NCBI GenBank assembly: GCA_017448975.1
Contig: JAFSKN010000007.1
Location: forward strand, 36,090-100,089
Reading direction: 5' to 3'
Source: Clostridia bacterium
GTDB taxonomy: Bacteria > Bacillota > Clostridia > Christensenellales > Aristaeellaceae
DNA length: 64,000 bases
Shown: positions 16,187-25,900 of the stretch, piece by piece
How the letters are laid out: each line of letters opens with the position of its first letter
Position numbering within the stretch: the stretch's first letter is position 1
The notes under the pieces: model-generated
Seen by the model: the letters and a program-made list of their open reading frames with translations, nothing else
The model's database searches: none
What the model was told of the DNA's origin: nothing
Translations under genes and position numbers: made by a program

Positions 16187-17836
16187 CTATGAACGATTCT
16201 GACAGGCAGCGATGGCAAAATTGATCCTTTCCCGTACATCCAGCAGCCATTGGTCCGACGGGGGGTATTCCGTGAAGGTGATGGGCGGGATGCCCGCTTC
16301 CAGCACGCGCAGGGCTTCTTCCCGTCCTTTGCATGCTTCCAGCAGGGTCAGCGCCCGGTGGTCCTGGAACGCCTGGAGCATCAGCTCCATGCGCAGGGAA
16401 TTGATTGGGCCGTTCGGGCCGGGATACACCACGAAGGCGTCGCCGGAGGGGAAGTATCCTCCCGCGTCGGTCACTTCAAAGGGGTTCAGCCGATGAATGG
16501 ACAGGCCGGAATACCAGAAATTGTAGCCCCAATGGAGAAAGCCCCGGATGCCGTGGCGGTACAGCTGCAGGCCGATGACGCGAGTGCGGCAGCCGGACAT
16601 AGTGAAAAAACGGTTGGACAGGCGGTTTTTGTACTGGCCGCAGCAGTAATAGACCCACAGGTTCTGAACCTTCGCGTCCAGGAAGGGCTTTGCGGCATCG
16701 GTGGCGATCACGGGAAAGGTGAGGTCCGACGCCTGAAAGAGCTTCAAAGAGGACATGGCGTCCATCAGGGGGCAATCGCCGATCAGGGGCCGGACAAAGG
16801 CGCTCAGGCGGGCGTAGGGCTCCGCGGCGTTCTCGTGCGGCTCGTCCGAAAGATGGAAGCAGACCTTGTTCAGGGGCCATTTCCCTTTCAAGTAATTGAG
16901 CAGGGTGGGCAGGTATTGCTGTAAGAAGACTTTGTAATCCTTGCTCTCCGCGTCCACGTGCCACCCGAACAGCTTTTTTTCTTCGCCGTTTTCCCTGACC
17001 ACAATTTTGGGCGTAAACTTCGCCCCCCATTGGGTGAACAAGTGGGGCATTTCCAGCCATTCCACGCCGTGCTTTTTGCACAGCGCCATCCATCGGCCCA
17101 GCCGTTCAAAGGAAAAAGTGTAATGCTCTCCGCTTTTTTCGATCTCCGCCAGCTGGATGGTGGGCCGCTCGCCGCCCACCCGGGTGTCCAGGGGCGGGGT
17201 ATACAGGGGCGTCAGCAGCATGTTGATTCCGTGGCGGGCGGCATTTTCCATATATTTTTCGATCATGTCCCACCAGGGAACGGTGAAGGGCGTCAATTGA
17301 TACCAGGTGGTGACGCAGTCGCAGGCGAACCAATCCGTGTGCAGCACGGTCTGCCGGGGCAGCACGGGGGAGAGGACGGACAGGGTGAACACCGTTTCCG
17401 CGCTTTCCCCTTCCGGGCTTTCCAGACGCACGCGGAGGGGGAAGATGCCTGTCTCCGCGTCCTCGGGGATTTCGACGGAACAGAAAAGCGTCCGCCATTG
17501 GTTGGGATAGGCGGTGATTTCCGCTCCTTCCTCCAAGGGGTACAGGGGATCGGGATAGAGTCCCGGCGCGTCGCGGAGCAGGAAATCGTCCCCGTCGCCG
17601 TAGCCGGTCAGCTCGGCGGGAACCAGCCCCACCCGAAACAAGTGGAGCGCGGCGGGCAGAGCGCCGGTTTCCGCCTTCACCGAAATGCCTTTTGTCAGGC
17701 GCGGCGCGCGGTAGGCGATTTGAAAGGAATATTTTTCTCCCCGCAGGGCGGAGCCCTGGGCGTAAGCCGGTCCCGGATCGGCGTCCGGGAACACTTTGAC
17801 CAAAGCGCTGACGGGGCGAATATCCAAGGACGGCAT
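16187..17836 (-). CDS. DUF4091 protein, GH123-like glycosidase
   Basis: Protein of 549 residues starting MPSLDIRPVSALVKVF with ATCAGGAGGGAATCGTT upstream. An N-terminal beta-rich region (about 1-165) is followed by a TIM-barrel-like part starting with LHTDWFACDCVTTWYQ. The motif CFHLSDEPHENA holds an Asp-Glu pair like the catalytic pair of GH123 N-acetyl-beta-galactosaminidases, which use substrate-assisted catalysis; the DUF4091 family is related to GH123. No signal peptide, so it would act on imported sugars. Its own promoter (17867-17895) faces away from the serine hydrolase gene. Possible substrate: N-acetylhexosaminides or glycolipid glycans (inference). Enzymatic activity of DUF4091 members is not uniformly established. 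Confidence 0.75.
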   Translation of the reverse strand: MPSLDIRPVSALVKVFPDADPGPAYAQGSALRGEKYSFQIAYRAPRLTKGISVKAETGALPAALHLFRVGLVPAELTGYGDGDDFLLRDAPGLYPDPLYPLEEGAEITAYPNQWRTLFCSVEIPEDAETGIFPLRVRLESPEGESAETVFTLSVLSPVLPRQTVLHTDWFACDCVTTWYQLTPFTVPWWDMIEKYMENAARHGINMLLTPLYTPPLDTRVGGERPTIQLAEIEKSGEHYTFSFERLGRWMALCKKHGVEWLEMPHLFTQWGAKFTPKIVVRENGEEKKLFGWHVDAESKDYKVFLQQYLPTLLNYLKGKWPLNKVCFHLSDEPHENAAEPYARLSAFVRPLIGDCPLMDAMSSLKLFQASDLTFPVIATDAAKPFLDAKVQNLWVYYCCGQYKNRLSNRFFTMSGCRTRVIGLQLYRHGIRGFLHWGYNFWYSGLSIHRLNPFEVTDAGGYFPSGDAFVVYPGPNGPINSLRMELMLQAFQDHRALTLLEACKGREEALRVLEAGIPPITFTEYPPSDQWLLDVRERINFAIAACQNRS

Positions 17837-17866
17837 AACGATTCCCTCCTGATATGATGTGGAAAT

Positions 17867-17895
17867 ATTATATCGTTTTTTGCTTTTTTTCGCAA
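17867..17895 (-). promoter_or_regulatory. Sigma-A promoter of the DUF4091 gene
   Basis: On the minus strand TTGCGA (17895-17890), 17-base A-rich spacer, TATAAT (17872-17867), 30 bases from the start codon. It is back to back with the promoter at 17912-17940. Confidence 0.75.
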
Positions 17896-17911
17896 CAGGG
17901 CCCCGCAAGCG

Positions 17912-17940
17912 TTGCCTTTCCTTTTCTTCTATTATATAAT
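17912..17940 (+). promoter_or_regulatory. Sigma-A promoter of the serine hydrolase gene
   Basis: TTGCCT (17912-17917), 17-base spacer, TATAAT (17935-17940), 30 bases before the ATG at 17971. Only 16 bases separate it from the divergent promoter, so a shared regulator is possible. Confidence 0.75.
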
Positions 17941-17970
17941 GAAAAAAACGCGATTGTTGGAGGTGGCTTT

Positions 17971-19383
17971 ATGATGATTCGCATCACGCCGGAGGAAGCG
18001 GGCGTCCGCCGGGAGGGGATTTTGCGCTTTTTGGAAGAAATGAAGGAAAAGCACCTGCATATGCACGATATGATGATGCTGCGGCACGGCAAAGTGTTTT
18101 ATGAAGCGTCTTTTGCCCCGTGGAGCCGGGACAACCTGCACATGCTGTTTTCCCTGAGCAAGAGCTTCACCTCCACGGCGGTGGGCTTTGCGGTGCAGGA
18201 GGGGCTTTTATCCCTGACCGACAGGCTGGTGGATTTTTTCCCGGAGCTTCTGCCCGCCGGGCCCTGTGAAAACATGCGGAAGATCACGGTGAAGCACCTG
18301 CTCACCATGAACACCGGACACGGCGTGGAGCCGGAGGACCACAGCGACTGCTGGGAGAAGGGTTTCCTGCGCAGCTACGTGGAATTTGAGCCCGGCACCC
18401 ATTTCCTGTACAACACCTTCGGCACCCACATGCTCTCCGCCATCGTGCAGAAGGTGACGGGCAAAAAGCTGCTGGCTTATCTCCGGGAAAAGCTCATGGA
18501 TCCCCTGGGCATGAGCCCGGATATCTGGACGGAGGAATCGCCCTCCGGCGTGGCTACCGGCGGCTACGGCATGAACGTGCGGGTGGAGGATATCGCCAAA
18601 TTGGGCCAGTTCTATTTGCAGCGGGGCAAGTGGGAAGGCAGGCAGTTGCTCAACGAGCAGTGGATCATGGACGCGCAAACCGCCTGGTCGGACAATTCCC
18701 CCACCGGGGGCGATTCGGACTGGGGCCGGGGCTACGGCTATCAGTTCTGGATGTGCACGCCAAAGCACGTGTTCCGGGGCGACGGGGCTTTCGGCCAGTA
18801 CTGCATCATCATGCCCGACCAGGATATGGTGATCGCCATCAACAGCGGCGTGGAGGACATGGGCGCGGTGATGAAATCCATCTGGGATAACGTCCTGCCC
18901 GCCGTGGACGCCTTCGCCGACGCCGGCGATGAAAAAATCGATCTTCCTTCTTCCTTCGTCACCGCCGCCCGGTGGGAGGACATGGGCAAGGAAGTGTCCG
19001 CCCCCGTGCCGGAGGAAGCCTGGCTTGGCAAATATGTTTTGCAGCCCGGCAACGATCTGGCCGAAACCGTCGAAATTCAAAAGGACAAGGTGCTGCTGGA
19101 CGGCTGCGAAATGCCCCTTTGCCTGGACAAGTGGACGCCCTTTACCTGGAAAGCGAAGAAAAATGACGGCGCTTTGGAGCACGCCATTGTCCGCGTGATG
19201 GAGCATGCCGCGGTTCGGGCCGCCCGGCGGGAGGACGCGCTGATCCTGCACGCGTGCTTTGTGAACACGCCCTTTGAAATTGTGCTGAAACTGACCTTCA
19301 CCGCCCACGGCATCCGCGTCCACACCCGCCGCAACGTGGGCTTCGGCCAGACGGAATTCGACCTGATAGGATACAAAGCGTAA
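17971..19383 (+). CDS. Serine hydrolase, class C beta-lactamase/esterase family
   Basis: Cytoplasmic 470-residue protein of the beta-lactamase-like (Pfam Beta-lactamase) superfamily. Start ATG follows GGAGGTGGCTTT; the frame runs further upstream but through promoter sequence. The Ser-x-x-Lys motif SLSKSF is near 61-66, and GYGMNV around 197-202 occupies the Tyr-x-Asn-like region. The end part (about 350-470) is a separate beta-rich domain. No signal peptide is visible, so a role in antibiotic resistance is unlikely; esterase or peptidase activity is more plausible. It is followed 9 bases later by a membrane acyltransferase, so acyl-group metabolism could link the two (inference). Confidence 0.85.
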   Translation: MMIRITPEEAGVRREGILRFLEEMKEKHLHMHDMMMLRHGKVFYEASFAPWSRDNLHMLFSLSKSFTSTAVGFAVQEGLLSLTDRLVDFFPELLPAGPCENMRKITVKHLLTMNTGHGVEPEDHSDCWEKGFLRSYVEFEPGTHFLYNTFGTHMLSAIVQKVTGKKLLAYLREKLMDPLGMSPDIWTEESPSGVATGGYGMNVRVEDIAKLGQFYLQRGKWEGRQLLNEQWIMDAQTAWSDNSPTGGDSDWGRGYGYQFWMCTPKHVFRGDGAFGQYCIIMPDQDMVIAINSGVEDMGAVMKSIWDNVLPAVDAFADAGDEKIDLPSSFVTAARWEDMGKEVSAPVPEEAWLGKYVLQPGNDLAETVEIQKDKVLLDGCEMPLCLDKWTPFTWKAKKNDGALEHAIVRVMEHAAVRAARREDALILHACFVNTPFEIVLKLTFTAHGIRVHTRRNVGFGQTEFDLIGYKA

Positions 19384-19392
19384 ATAAACAGG

Positions 19393-20571
19393 ATGTGGAA
19401 AATGGACTGGATGTACCTGTTTTATTTTCTGCTGGGCGCGCTGCTCTTTGGGGGCGCGGCGGTTTGCCGCCCCAAGGAGTGGAACGAGGAATACACTTCT
19501 TTGAAACAGACCGGAATCCTCAAGGGCGTCTGCGCCCTGGGGGTGGCGCTGCACCATATGGCCCAGAAAACCTGCGCCCCCTGGAACGAGGCTAAGTATA
19601 TCGTGCATGGGCTGGATCTGTTTGTGCCCATCGGGTATCTGTTCGTGGCGGTGTTCCTGTTCTGCAGCGGCCTGGGCCTGTATAAAAGCTGGAAAAACAA
19701 ACCGGATTACCTGCGGGTTTTTCCGCGCCGCCGTATCCTGCCCATGGTGCTGGCCTTTTATCTGTCTGAGATCATCTATACGCTGGTGCGCTTAGCCGTG
19801 GGGGAAAAGATGGATACCGCGGCGATTCTGTGGTATCTTTCGGGCTTTCAAATGGCGAACTACAATGCCTGGTATCAGATCGTAATCCCGTTTTTCTACC
19901 TGGCCTTTTATCTTTCCTTCCGTTTTTGCAGGCGGGAAGGGGCTGCCATTGGCTGGGTCACCCTGTTCACCCTGGCCTATACGCTGCTGGGGGCCTGTCT
20001 GGATCATCATGGCGCGGGATGGATGCGGGGCGAATGGTGGTACAACAGCATCATCCTGTTCCCCTTGGGGATGGTCTTTGGCAAATACGAGGCGCGGGTG
20101 ACGGCGTTCCTGAAAAAAGGCTATGGGTTTTGGCTGGCGCTGTCTTTTGCCGCCGTCTTTGTCCTGTATCATATTTCCGTTCTGGCTGCCGACAAATGGT
20201 GGGGCTATTACGGGGAAAACTGGGGCGATCCCCTCAAAGTGCCGCACCGGCTGGGCTGCTGTGTTTCTCAATGGCTGGTGTGCGTGGCTTTCGTGGCGTT
20301 CTGGTTCCTGCTGCTGATGAAGGTCCGTCTGGGCAATAAGCTCCTGGCTATGCTTGGCAGCGTCACCCTGTCGTTCTACCTGATCCACGGCATTTTTGTG
20401 GATCTGTTTGGCTTCAGCTTTGCCGGCGTGGCCCCCAGCGCCGTGTATATCAGAAACGTGCCCCTGTATATCCTTGCCGTGCTCTCCTGCTCCGCGCTGG
20501 CAACAGCCCTGTTTCACTTCCTGTGGAAGGGACTGGTAAAGCTCACCGGATGCGGGAAAAGCGCGGCCTGA
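19393..20571 (+). CDS. Acyltransferase 3 family membrane protein
   Basis: Integral membrane protein of up to 392 residues with about ten hydrophobic segments (the first at 7-24). LHHMAQKT near 52-59 and FVAVFLFCSGLGLYKSW near 83-99 match the histidine and loop regions of acyltransferase-3 (OafA-like) proteins, which move acyl groups onto carbohydrates at the membrane. An internal ATG at 19402 has better spacing from AGGA and may be the real start. It follows the serine hydrolase gene without a terminator, forming a two-gene unit. The acceptor is unknown. Confidence 0.75.
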   Translation: MWKMDWMYLFYFLLGALLFGGAAVCRPKEWNEEYTSLKQTGILKGVCALGVALHHMAQKTCAPWNEAKYIVHGLDLFVPIGYLFVAVFLFCSGLGLYKSWKNKPDYLRVFPRRRILPMVLAFYLSEIIYTLVRLAVGEKMDTAAILWYLSGFQMANYNAWYQIVIPFFYLAFYLSFRFCRREGAAIGWVTLFTLAYTLLGACLDHHGAGWMRGEWWYNSIILFPLGMVFGKYEARVTAFLKKGYGFWLALSFAAVFVLYHISVLAADKWWGYYGENWGDPLKVPHRLGCCVSQWLVCVAFVAFWFLLLMKVRLGNKLLAMLGSVTLSFYLIHGIFVDLFGFSFAGVAPSAVYIRNVPLYILAVLSCSALATALFHFLWKGLVKLTGCGKSAA

Positions 20572-20593
20572 TCCTTGGAAAGCGAGAAAGAAA

Positions 20594-21196
20594 ATGGAAA
20601 TCAAAACCGCCGAATTTGTCACCAGCATGAGCGTTTACGCCGCCCCCGACCCCGCCCTGCCCCAAATCGCCGTGGCGGGAAAGAGCAACGTGGGCAAATC
20701 CAGCCTGATCAACAGCCTGTGCCGCCGCAAGGCCCTGGCAAAGACCAGCGCTACCCCCGGCAAAACAAGGCTGATCAACCTGTTCCTGCTCAACGGCAGC
20801 TTTCATTTGGTGGACCTGCCGGGTTACGGCTTCGCCAAGGTGGATAAGCAGGAAAAGCAGCGCTGGGGCGGCATGATGGAAAAATATTTCCGGGAAACCA
20901 AAGAACTGCGCCTGACCCTGCATTTGGTGGATATTCGCCACGAGCCCACCCAGGACGATATGCAGATGAACGCCTTCCTGCGGGCTACGGGCCAGCCCTT
21001 CCTGGTAGTCGCCACCAAGGCGGATAAGATTTCCCGAGGGGCGCGGATGAAAAACCTGGCCCCCATCTGCCGTGCTTTGCAGGTGCAGCCCTGGCAGGTC
21101 ATCTGCTATTCCTCCGAAACGGGGGACGGGCGGGACGCCCTGCTGGACGCCCTGGAAAAAGCCCTGGCACAATCGGAAGAAACAACAGAAAAATAA
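20594..21196 (+). CDS. engB: Ribosome biogenesis GTPase EngB (YsxC/YihA)
   Basis: Essential GTPase of 200 residues involved in large-subunit ribosome assembly. G1 GKSNVGKSS lies at 29-37, the G2 region ATPGKTRLIN at 52-61, G3 DLPGYGFAKV near 73-82 and G4 TKADK near 142-146. Length is typical. It starts 22 bases after the acyltransferase gene with only a weak ribosome site (GAGAAAGAAA) and ends in a strong terminator. The position between sugar genes and a sigma factor has no obvious functional meaning. Confidence 0.97.
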   Translation: MEIKTAEFVTSMSVYAAPDPALPQIAVAGKSNVGKSSLINSLCRRKALAKTSATPGKTRLINLFLLNGSFHLVDLPGYGFAKVDKQEKQRWGGMMEKYFRETKELRLTLHLVDIRHEPTQDDMQMNAFLRATGQPFLVVATKADKISRGARMKNLAPICRALQVQPWQVICYSSETGDGRDALLDALEKALAQSEETTEK

Positions 21197-21198
21197 GG

Positions 21199-21236
21199 AA
21201 AATCCGCCGGGCAAGAAAACCGGCGGATTTTTTTCA
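21199..21236 (+). terminator. Intrinsic terminator after engB
   Basis: AAATCCGCCGG and CCGGCGGATTT form a perfect stem around GCAAGAAAA, followed by a run of T. Confidence 0.9.
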
Positions 21237-21314
21237 GAAAAACCGCAATGCTTTCTGTTTTTTTGCGAGTAATACAGGTGAAAGGTCTTTCAAACGAGGA
21301 AGAGGAGGAAATCC

Positions 21315-21872
21315 ATGGAGGACAGCCGGATCGTAGACTTGTACCTGAATCGGGACGAGCAGGCCGTAGCCTGCGCCCAGGACCGGTACGGGGCGTACTG
21401 TGAGGCCATCGCCCGGCGCATTTTGGGCGACCGGCAGGACGCGGAGGAGTGCGTGAACGCCGCGTGGCTGGCTGCCTGGAACAGTATTCCGCCCCAAAAA
21501 CCCCGGGATTTGAAAGGCTATCTGGCAAAACTGGTGCGCCGGATCAGCCTGGACGCCTGCCGGAAACGGGACGCCGCGAAGCGCGGAGGCGGGGAAAGGG
21601 CGGCGGCGCTGGAAGAACTGGGAGATTGCCTGCCCGGCGGGGAAACGGTGGAAGCCCGCATGGAAAACCGGATGCTGGCCGAGAGCATCCAGGCGTTTCT
21701 GAACCGTCTGCCGGAAACGGAAAAGCGCGTTTTTCTGCTTCGGTACTGGCATTTGTACGGCATCGGGGAGATCGCGGAAAAAACGGGCTTTTCCCAAAGC
21801 AAGGTGGCGTCCATGCTGTTCCGCGCGCGGATCAGGCTGAAAAACCGCATGATTAAGGAGGGAATCTTGTGA
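21315..21872 (+). CDS. Sigma-70 family (ECF-like) RNA polymerase sigma factor
   Basis: Sigma factor of 185 residues with region 2 in the first 80 residues (QDAEECVNAAWLAAWN, the core-binding and -10 recognition part) and region 4 at about 125-182 with the helix-turn-helix LYGIGEIAEKTGFSQSKVASMLFRARIRL. Start ATG has GAGGAAGAGGAGGAAATCC upstream. Its stop overlaps the GTG start of a DUF4179 membrane protein by three bases, the standard clostridial arrangement of a sigma factor with its presumed anti-sigma partner. The pair probably responds to an envelope signal (inference). Confidence 0.9.
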   Translation: MEDSRIVDLYLNRDEQAVACAQDRYGAYCEAIARRILGDRQDAEECVNAAWLAAWNSIPPQKPRDLKGYLAKLVRRISLDACRKRDAAKRGGGERAAALEELGDCLPGGETVEARMENRMLAESIQAFLNRLPETEKRVFLLRYWHLYGIGEIAEKTGFSQSKVASMLFRARIRLKNRMIKEGIL

Positions 21873-22894
21873 CCAGGGAAGATTTGCTTGCGGCCATTGG
21901 AGAAATCGACGAGACCATGGCCATGGAAGCGGATACGGAAAGGAAAGCTTATCGAATGAAGGGAAAACGCCTGCTGGCGGTCGTTGCAGCGGTGCTGCTG
22001 CTCACCTGTACGGCGGGGGCGCTGGCCGCCGTCAATGAGGATATCAACGCGCTTTTATACCGGGTCTGGCCCTGGGCGTCTCAAGCCCTGAAGCCTGTGA
22101 ACCTGGTGTGTGAGGATCAGGGCATCCGCATGGAGGTGGTGTCCGCTTCCCTCCGGGGACAGGAGGCTTTCGTGACCCTGACCATGCGGGATATGACCGG
22201 GGACCGTATAGATGGCACCGTGGACCTGTTTGACAGCGAAACCTTGTGGCTGCCCTATGACGGCTCCGGCACCTGCACCCTGCTGGATTATGACCCGGAA
22301 ACCGGCACGGCATCCTTTGCCGTATATATGCGGTTCAGTGAACAGCCTGCGGAAACGGACAAGGTGACGTTCAGCGTCAGCCGCGTTTTGACGGGCAAAC
22401 GGAAAATCACCGTGGATCTGACCCCGTTGCTGGGGGAAATCCGGGAAGCGGAAACCGTGCCCGTCCCTGGCGGCATCCGGGGCGGATCGGTGGATGGCGA
22501 CGGCGTGGAGGTGCTGAACCCGGAAAACAGCCGTGAAATCACCGTGACAGAGGGCGTCACCCTCGCCGGGGCGGGCCTGTGCGGCGGCGCGCTGCACGTG
22601 CAGCTCCGGTACGACGATATTTACCATACGGATAACCACGGCTTCCTTGCCCTGACCGATACGGCGGGCAACGATTACGGTCATGGCGAACTGCCAAAAG
22701 GCATTGGCACCGTGAGCTGGTTCGGCAGGGAAACGAACGGCGTCGATTCCAGCGACAGCTGGCAGGAATACATCTTCACGGATTATCCGGAGAAACTGGA
22801 AAATCTTGTGCTGACGGGCGAATTTATTACAGCCGATCCCTATATCGCGGGCGATTGGAAGGTTTCATTCCCGCTGAAAAGTATAAGCGAATAA
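21869..22894 (+). CDS. DUF4179 membrane protein, presumed anti-sigma factor
   Basis: Protein of 341 residues translated from a GTG that overlaps the sigma-factor stop (GTGA). A short cytoplasmic N-terminal part (1-30) would hold the sigma factor; one membrane helix at about 34-53 (LLAVVAAVLLLTCTAGALAA) leads to a beta-rich outside domain of nearly 290 residues. This is the usual DUF4179 arrangement next to ECF sigma factors. No enzyme motif is visible. It ends just before a long hairpin shared with the convergent mannosidase gene. The anti-sigma role is inferred from topology and overlap. Confidence 0.82.
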   Translation: MTREDLLAAIGEIDETMAMEADTERKAYRMKGKRLLAVVAAVLLLTCTAGALAAVNEDINALLYRVWPWASQALKPVNLVCEDQGIRMEVVSASLRGQEAFVTLTMRDMTGDRIDGTVDLFDSETLWLPYDGSGTCTLLDYDPETGTASFAVYMRFSEQPAETDKVTFSVSRVLTGKRKITVDLTPLLGEIREAETVPVPGGIRGGSVDGDGVEVLNPENSREITVTEGVTLAGAGLCGGALHVQLRYDDIYHTDNHGFLALTDTAGNDYGHGELPKGIGTVSWFGRETNGVDSSDSWQEYIFTDYPEKLENLVLTGEFITADPYIAGDWKVSFPLKSISE

Positions 22895-22895
22895 C

Positions 22896-22935
22896 GCCAA
22901 AAGCCATAGCGGACTTGACCGCTATGGCCTTTGGC
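22896..22935. terminator. Convergent-gene hairpin
   Basis: A 17-base arm starting GCCAAAAGCCATAGCGG pairs with its near-complement starting CCGCTATGG around a 6-base loop. There is no T tract; it separates the DUF4179 and GH38 genes. Confidence 0.6.
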
Positions 22936-22951
22936 ATCATGACGAACAAAA

Positions 22952-25900
22952 TCAGAGGCTGGCAGGCGTGAACCGGATGGTTTTCACCTCAAAGGGATGG
23001 AAATGCAGGACGATCTTGCCGTCCGTGACCGGCCGGGCTTCCAGCCTGTTTTCCAGCATGTCGCACAGGTACGCGGCCTGAATGGGGATATTCACCGCGA
23101 GATGGCAGGCGGTGTCGCCCCGCTTGGCTTCGTACAGGCGCAGGATCACATCGCCGCTGCCGTCCTCGGCGGGCTTTACGGTGTCGATGAACACGTTGGA
23201 CGCGTCCACGCTGAACGCGCTGAAAGGCGCGCAGCCGCTTTCCGCCGTTTGCAGGGGCACGTTCAGGTCGTAGGCTTCCCGCACCACGGGGCTGTCCAGG
23301 AAGGAACCGTTCCAGCCGGTAAAGGCGTAGGTGAAGGTGTGCACCCCGTTGTCCGCCCGCATTTCGGGGGAGGCGGCGGCTCGCAGCAGAGACAATTGCA
23401 GGGCGTTGCCGTTCATGCTGATACCGTATTTACAGTCGTTCAGCACCGCCGCGCCGTGGCTCTGGTCGCACAGGGCGCTGTACCGCTGGTTGCAGACCTC
23501 GAACCGGTCCTTGTCGTACAGGCGGGAGCGGTGGTTGGGCCGGGCCAGATAGCCGAATTGGATCTCGTTGACGCCCTCGGCGGCGGTGACGTTCACGGGG
23601 AATTCCACCTTGAGCAGGCGGTGAAGCTCGCGCCAGTCCACGGTGGTAACGAAATCCAGACGTTCGCTGGCCGCCGTCAAAACGATGTCCTGCTCCCAGG
23701 CGGAATTCATGATCTTGCGGGATACGTGCAGAATCGCCCGCAGACCGGACGCCTCTTTCACGGTCAGCTCTGCCTTTTCCTCCAGCGACACCGGCTGGTC
23801 GATGTAATTGGAATCGATGTCCCAGGCGTCGAAGATGCGGGGCACATCCTTGTAGGCCAGCAGGTGATTCATGGGCCCGGCGGCATATTCCCGGCCGGTC
23901 TGATCCGTAAAGGATACCACTTCGCCCAGGCTGTTGAGCACAGCCTTCACCAGGTCATTTTCGATCACCGCGCCGGTTTCCGTAAGATAAGCGCGGGCCG
24001 TGTGCTCGTTTTCGGAAGCGGTGCCGCAAGGCGTCAGGCACATCGCGCCGCAGGGGGGCACGGTGACCAGGCCCACCAAACCTTCCGCCGTATGCTGTAC
24101 AGGAACGGGTTCGCCCTCCGACGTAACCGCGCCGTTTGCGAAACATTCAGGCAATTTGACCAGCCCCGTCCGGGGGAAGGACAGGGAATTGAACACGGAG
24201 AAACCATCGCCGGAAGTCAGGGCATTCAGGGCGTCCTTCTTTACGGCCTCCGCTTCGCCGATGATCCACCGGTGATCCCTGCGGGCGTCCTCGTATACCT
24301 TGGCGATGGAGGAACCGGGCAGGATATCGTGGAACTGGTTCAGCAGCAGCTTTTTCCAGGCCGCGTCCATGCGGGGGAGAGGATAGGCAAAGCTTCGGGC
24401 CGTCGCCGCCGCCAGCGCGCCCCACATTTCGGCTTCCCGGAGGGCCAGCTCCGACCGGCGGTTGCCTTTTTTGATGGCGGCCTGGGAGGTGTAAACGCCC
24501 CGATGGGCGGAGAAATAGAGCTCGCCCACGTAGGTATTTTTCGGGCCGCCCTTTGCTTCCATATCCTCAAAGAACTGGACGGGGCCCTCCATTTTGACCC
24601 GGGGCATACCCTCCAAATCCTTTTCCCGCAGCAGGTATTCGATGTAATCCCGGGCGGGGCCGCCGCCGCCGTCGCCATAGCCGAAGGGCAGCAGGAAGGA
24701 ATCCAGGCCCCGTTTCTGCACCCGGCCCTTCCAGGTCTGGCAGATTTCCTTGGGGTCGGTCTGGTAGGTGTAGCTGGTGGGCAGGAAGGTGTCGATTTTG
24801 GAGCCGTCCGCGCCCTCCCAGGTGAAATAGTGGTAGGGGAAGCGGTCGCCCTCGTTGTAGCTCCAGAAAATTTTCTGGGTCACCAAATATTTGACCCCCG
24901 TGCCCTTCAGAATCTGGGGCAGGGCGGCGGAATAGCCGAAGGTATCCGGCAGCCACAGCACCACGGAATCTACGCCGAATACTTCCTTATAATAGCGCTT
25001 GCCGTGGATCACCTGACGGATCAGCGATTCGCCGGAGGTCATGTTGGTGTCCGGCTCCACCCACATGGCGCCCTCGGCGATCCATTGGCCCTTCTTCGCC
25101 GCTTTCACGATGCGGGCAAACAGCTCGGGATAGTATTCCCGGCACATTTCATAGGCGGCGGGCTGGCTTTGGATGTATTTGTATTCGGAGTATTCCTCCA
25201 GCAGCCGCAACTGCTGGGCGAAGGTGCGGCTGGTTTTCCGGTGGGTTTCCGCCATGGGCCACAGCCAGGCTAAATCCAGGTGCGCGTTGCCCACGGCATA
25301 GAAGACCGGGGCGGTGGTGCCGTTCACGGCCTGGAGGGCGGGGCGCAGGGCTTCCCGGGCGGCTTTGTAGCTTTCGATCCTGGCTTCCGGGGGCTGTTCA
25401 AAATCGGCGATCAGGGTGGCCTGCTCCAAAGCGGTGGCCACGCTGTCCGCCCGCAGGCTTTCGGGGTCCACCTGTTCCGCCAGCAGCTTTAAGGTCATCA
25501 TATCCATATAAAGCTGATAGGCGTCCTCGTTCCAGATACCGAAGGTCACGTCCCCCAGGGTGTTCCGGGGGCCGGGGCCGTTGAGCCCCTCATAGCTGCC
25601 GGGCAGCACCGGGCCGGTGGCGCAGGCATAGCCCTTGTGCTCCGGGAAATCGTGGCCGCCGTAGGCTTCGATCAAAAGATCGTAGCTTTCGCCGGGCACG
25701 CCGCAGGCCGTGAGCACGTTATCCACGATATAGTGATGGGGCACGGTCACCCATTCCGCCCGGCGGGTGCCGAAGGATAAGCCGTTTACATAGATGGTGG
25801 ATTCCCAGCCGGTTTGCAGATCCATCACGACGCGCTTGCCCGCCGCGGCCTCCGGCAGGGTGATTTTGCCGCGCATCCAGCAGTATTCCCAGGGTTTTCC

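Noticed and set aside
17971-19383. Serine hydrolase as an antibiotic-resistance beta-lactamase
   Set aside because: SxxK is present but there is no signal peptide, and the extra C-terminal domain fits esterase-like members.
22997-25273. Long open frame (758 codons) on the plus strand opposite the mannosidase
   Set aside because: It mirrors the GH38 gene, which has full catalytic motifs; the frame is rich in Gly, His, Val and Gln as usual for antisense of GC-rich coding DNA, and has no ribosome site.
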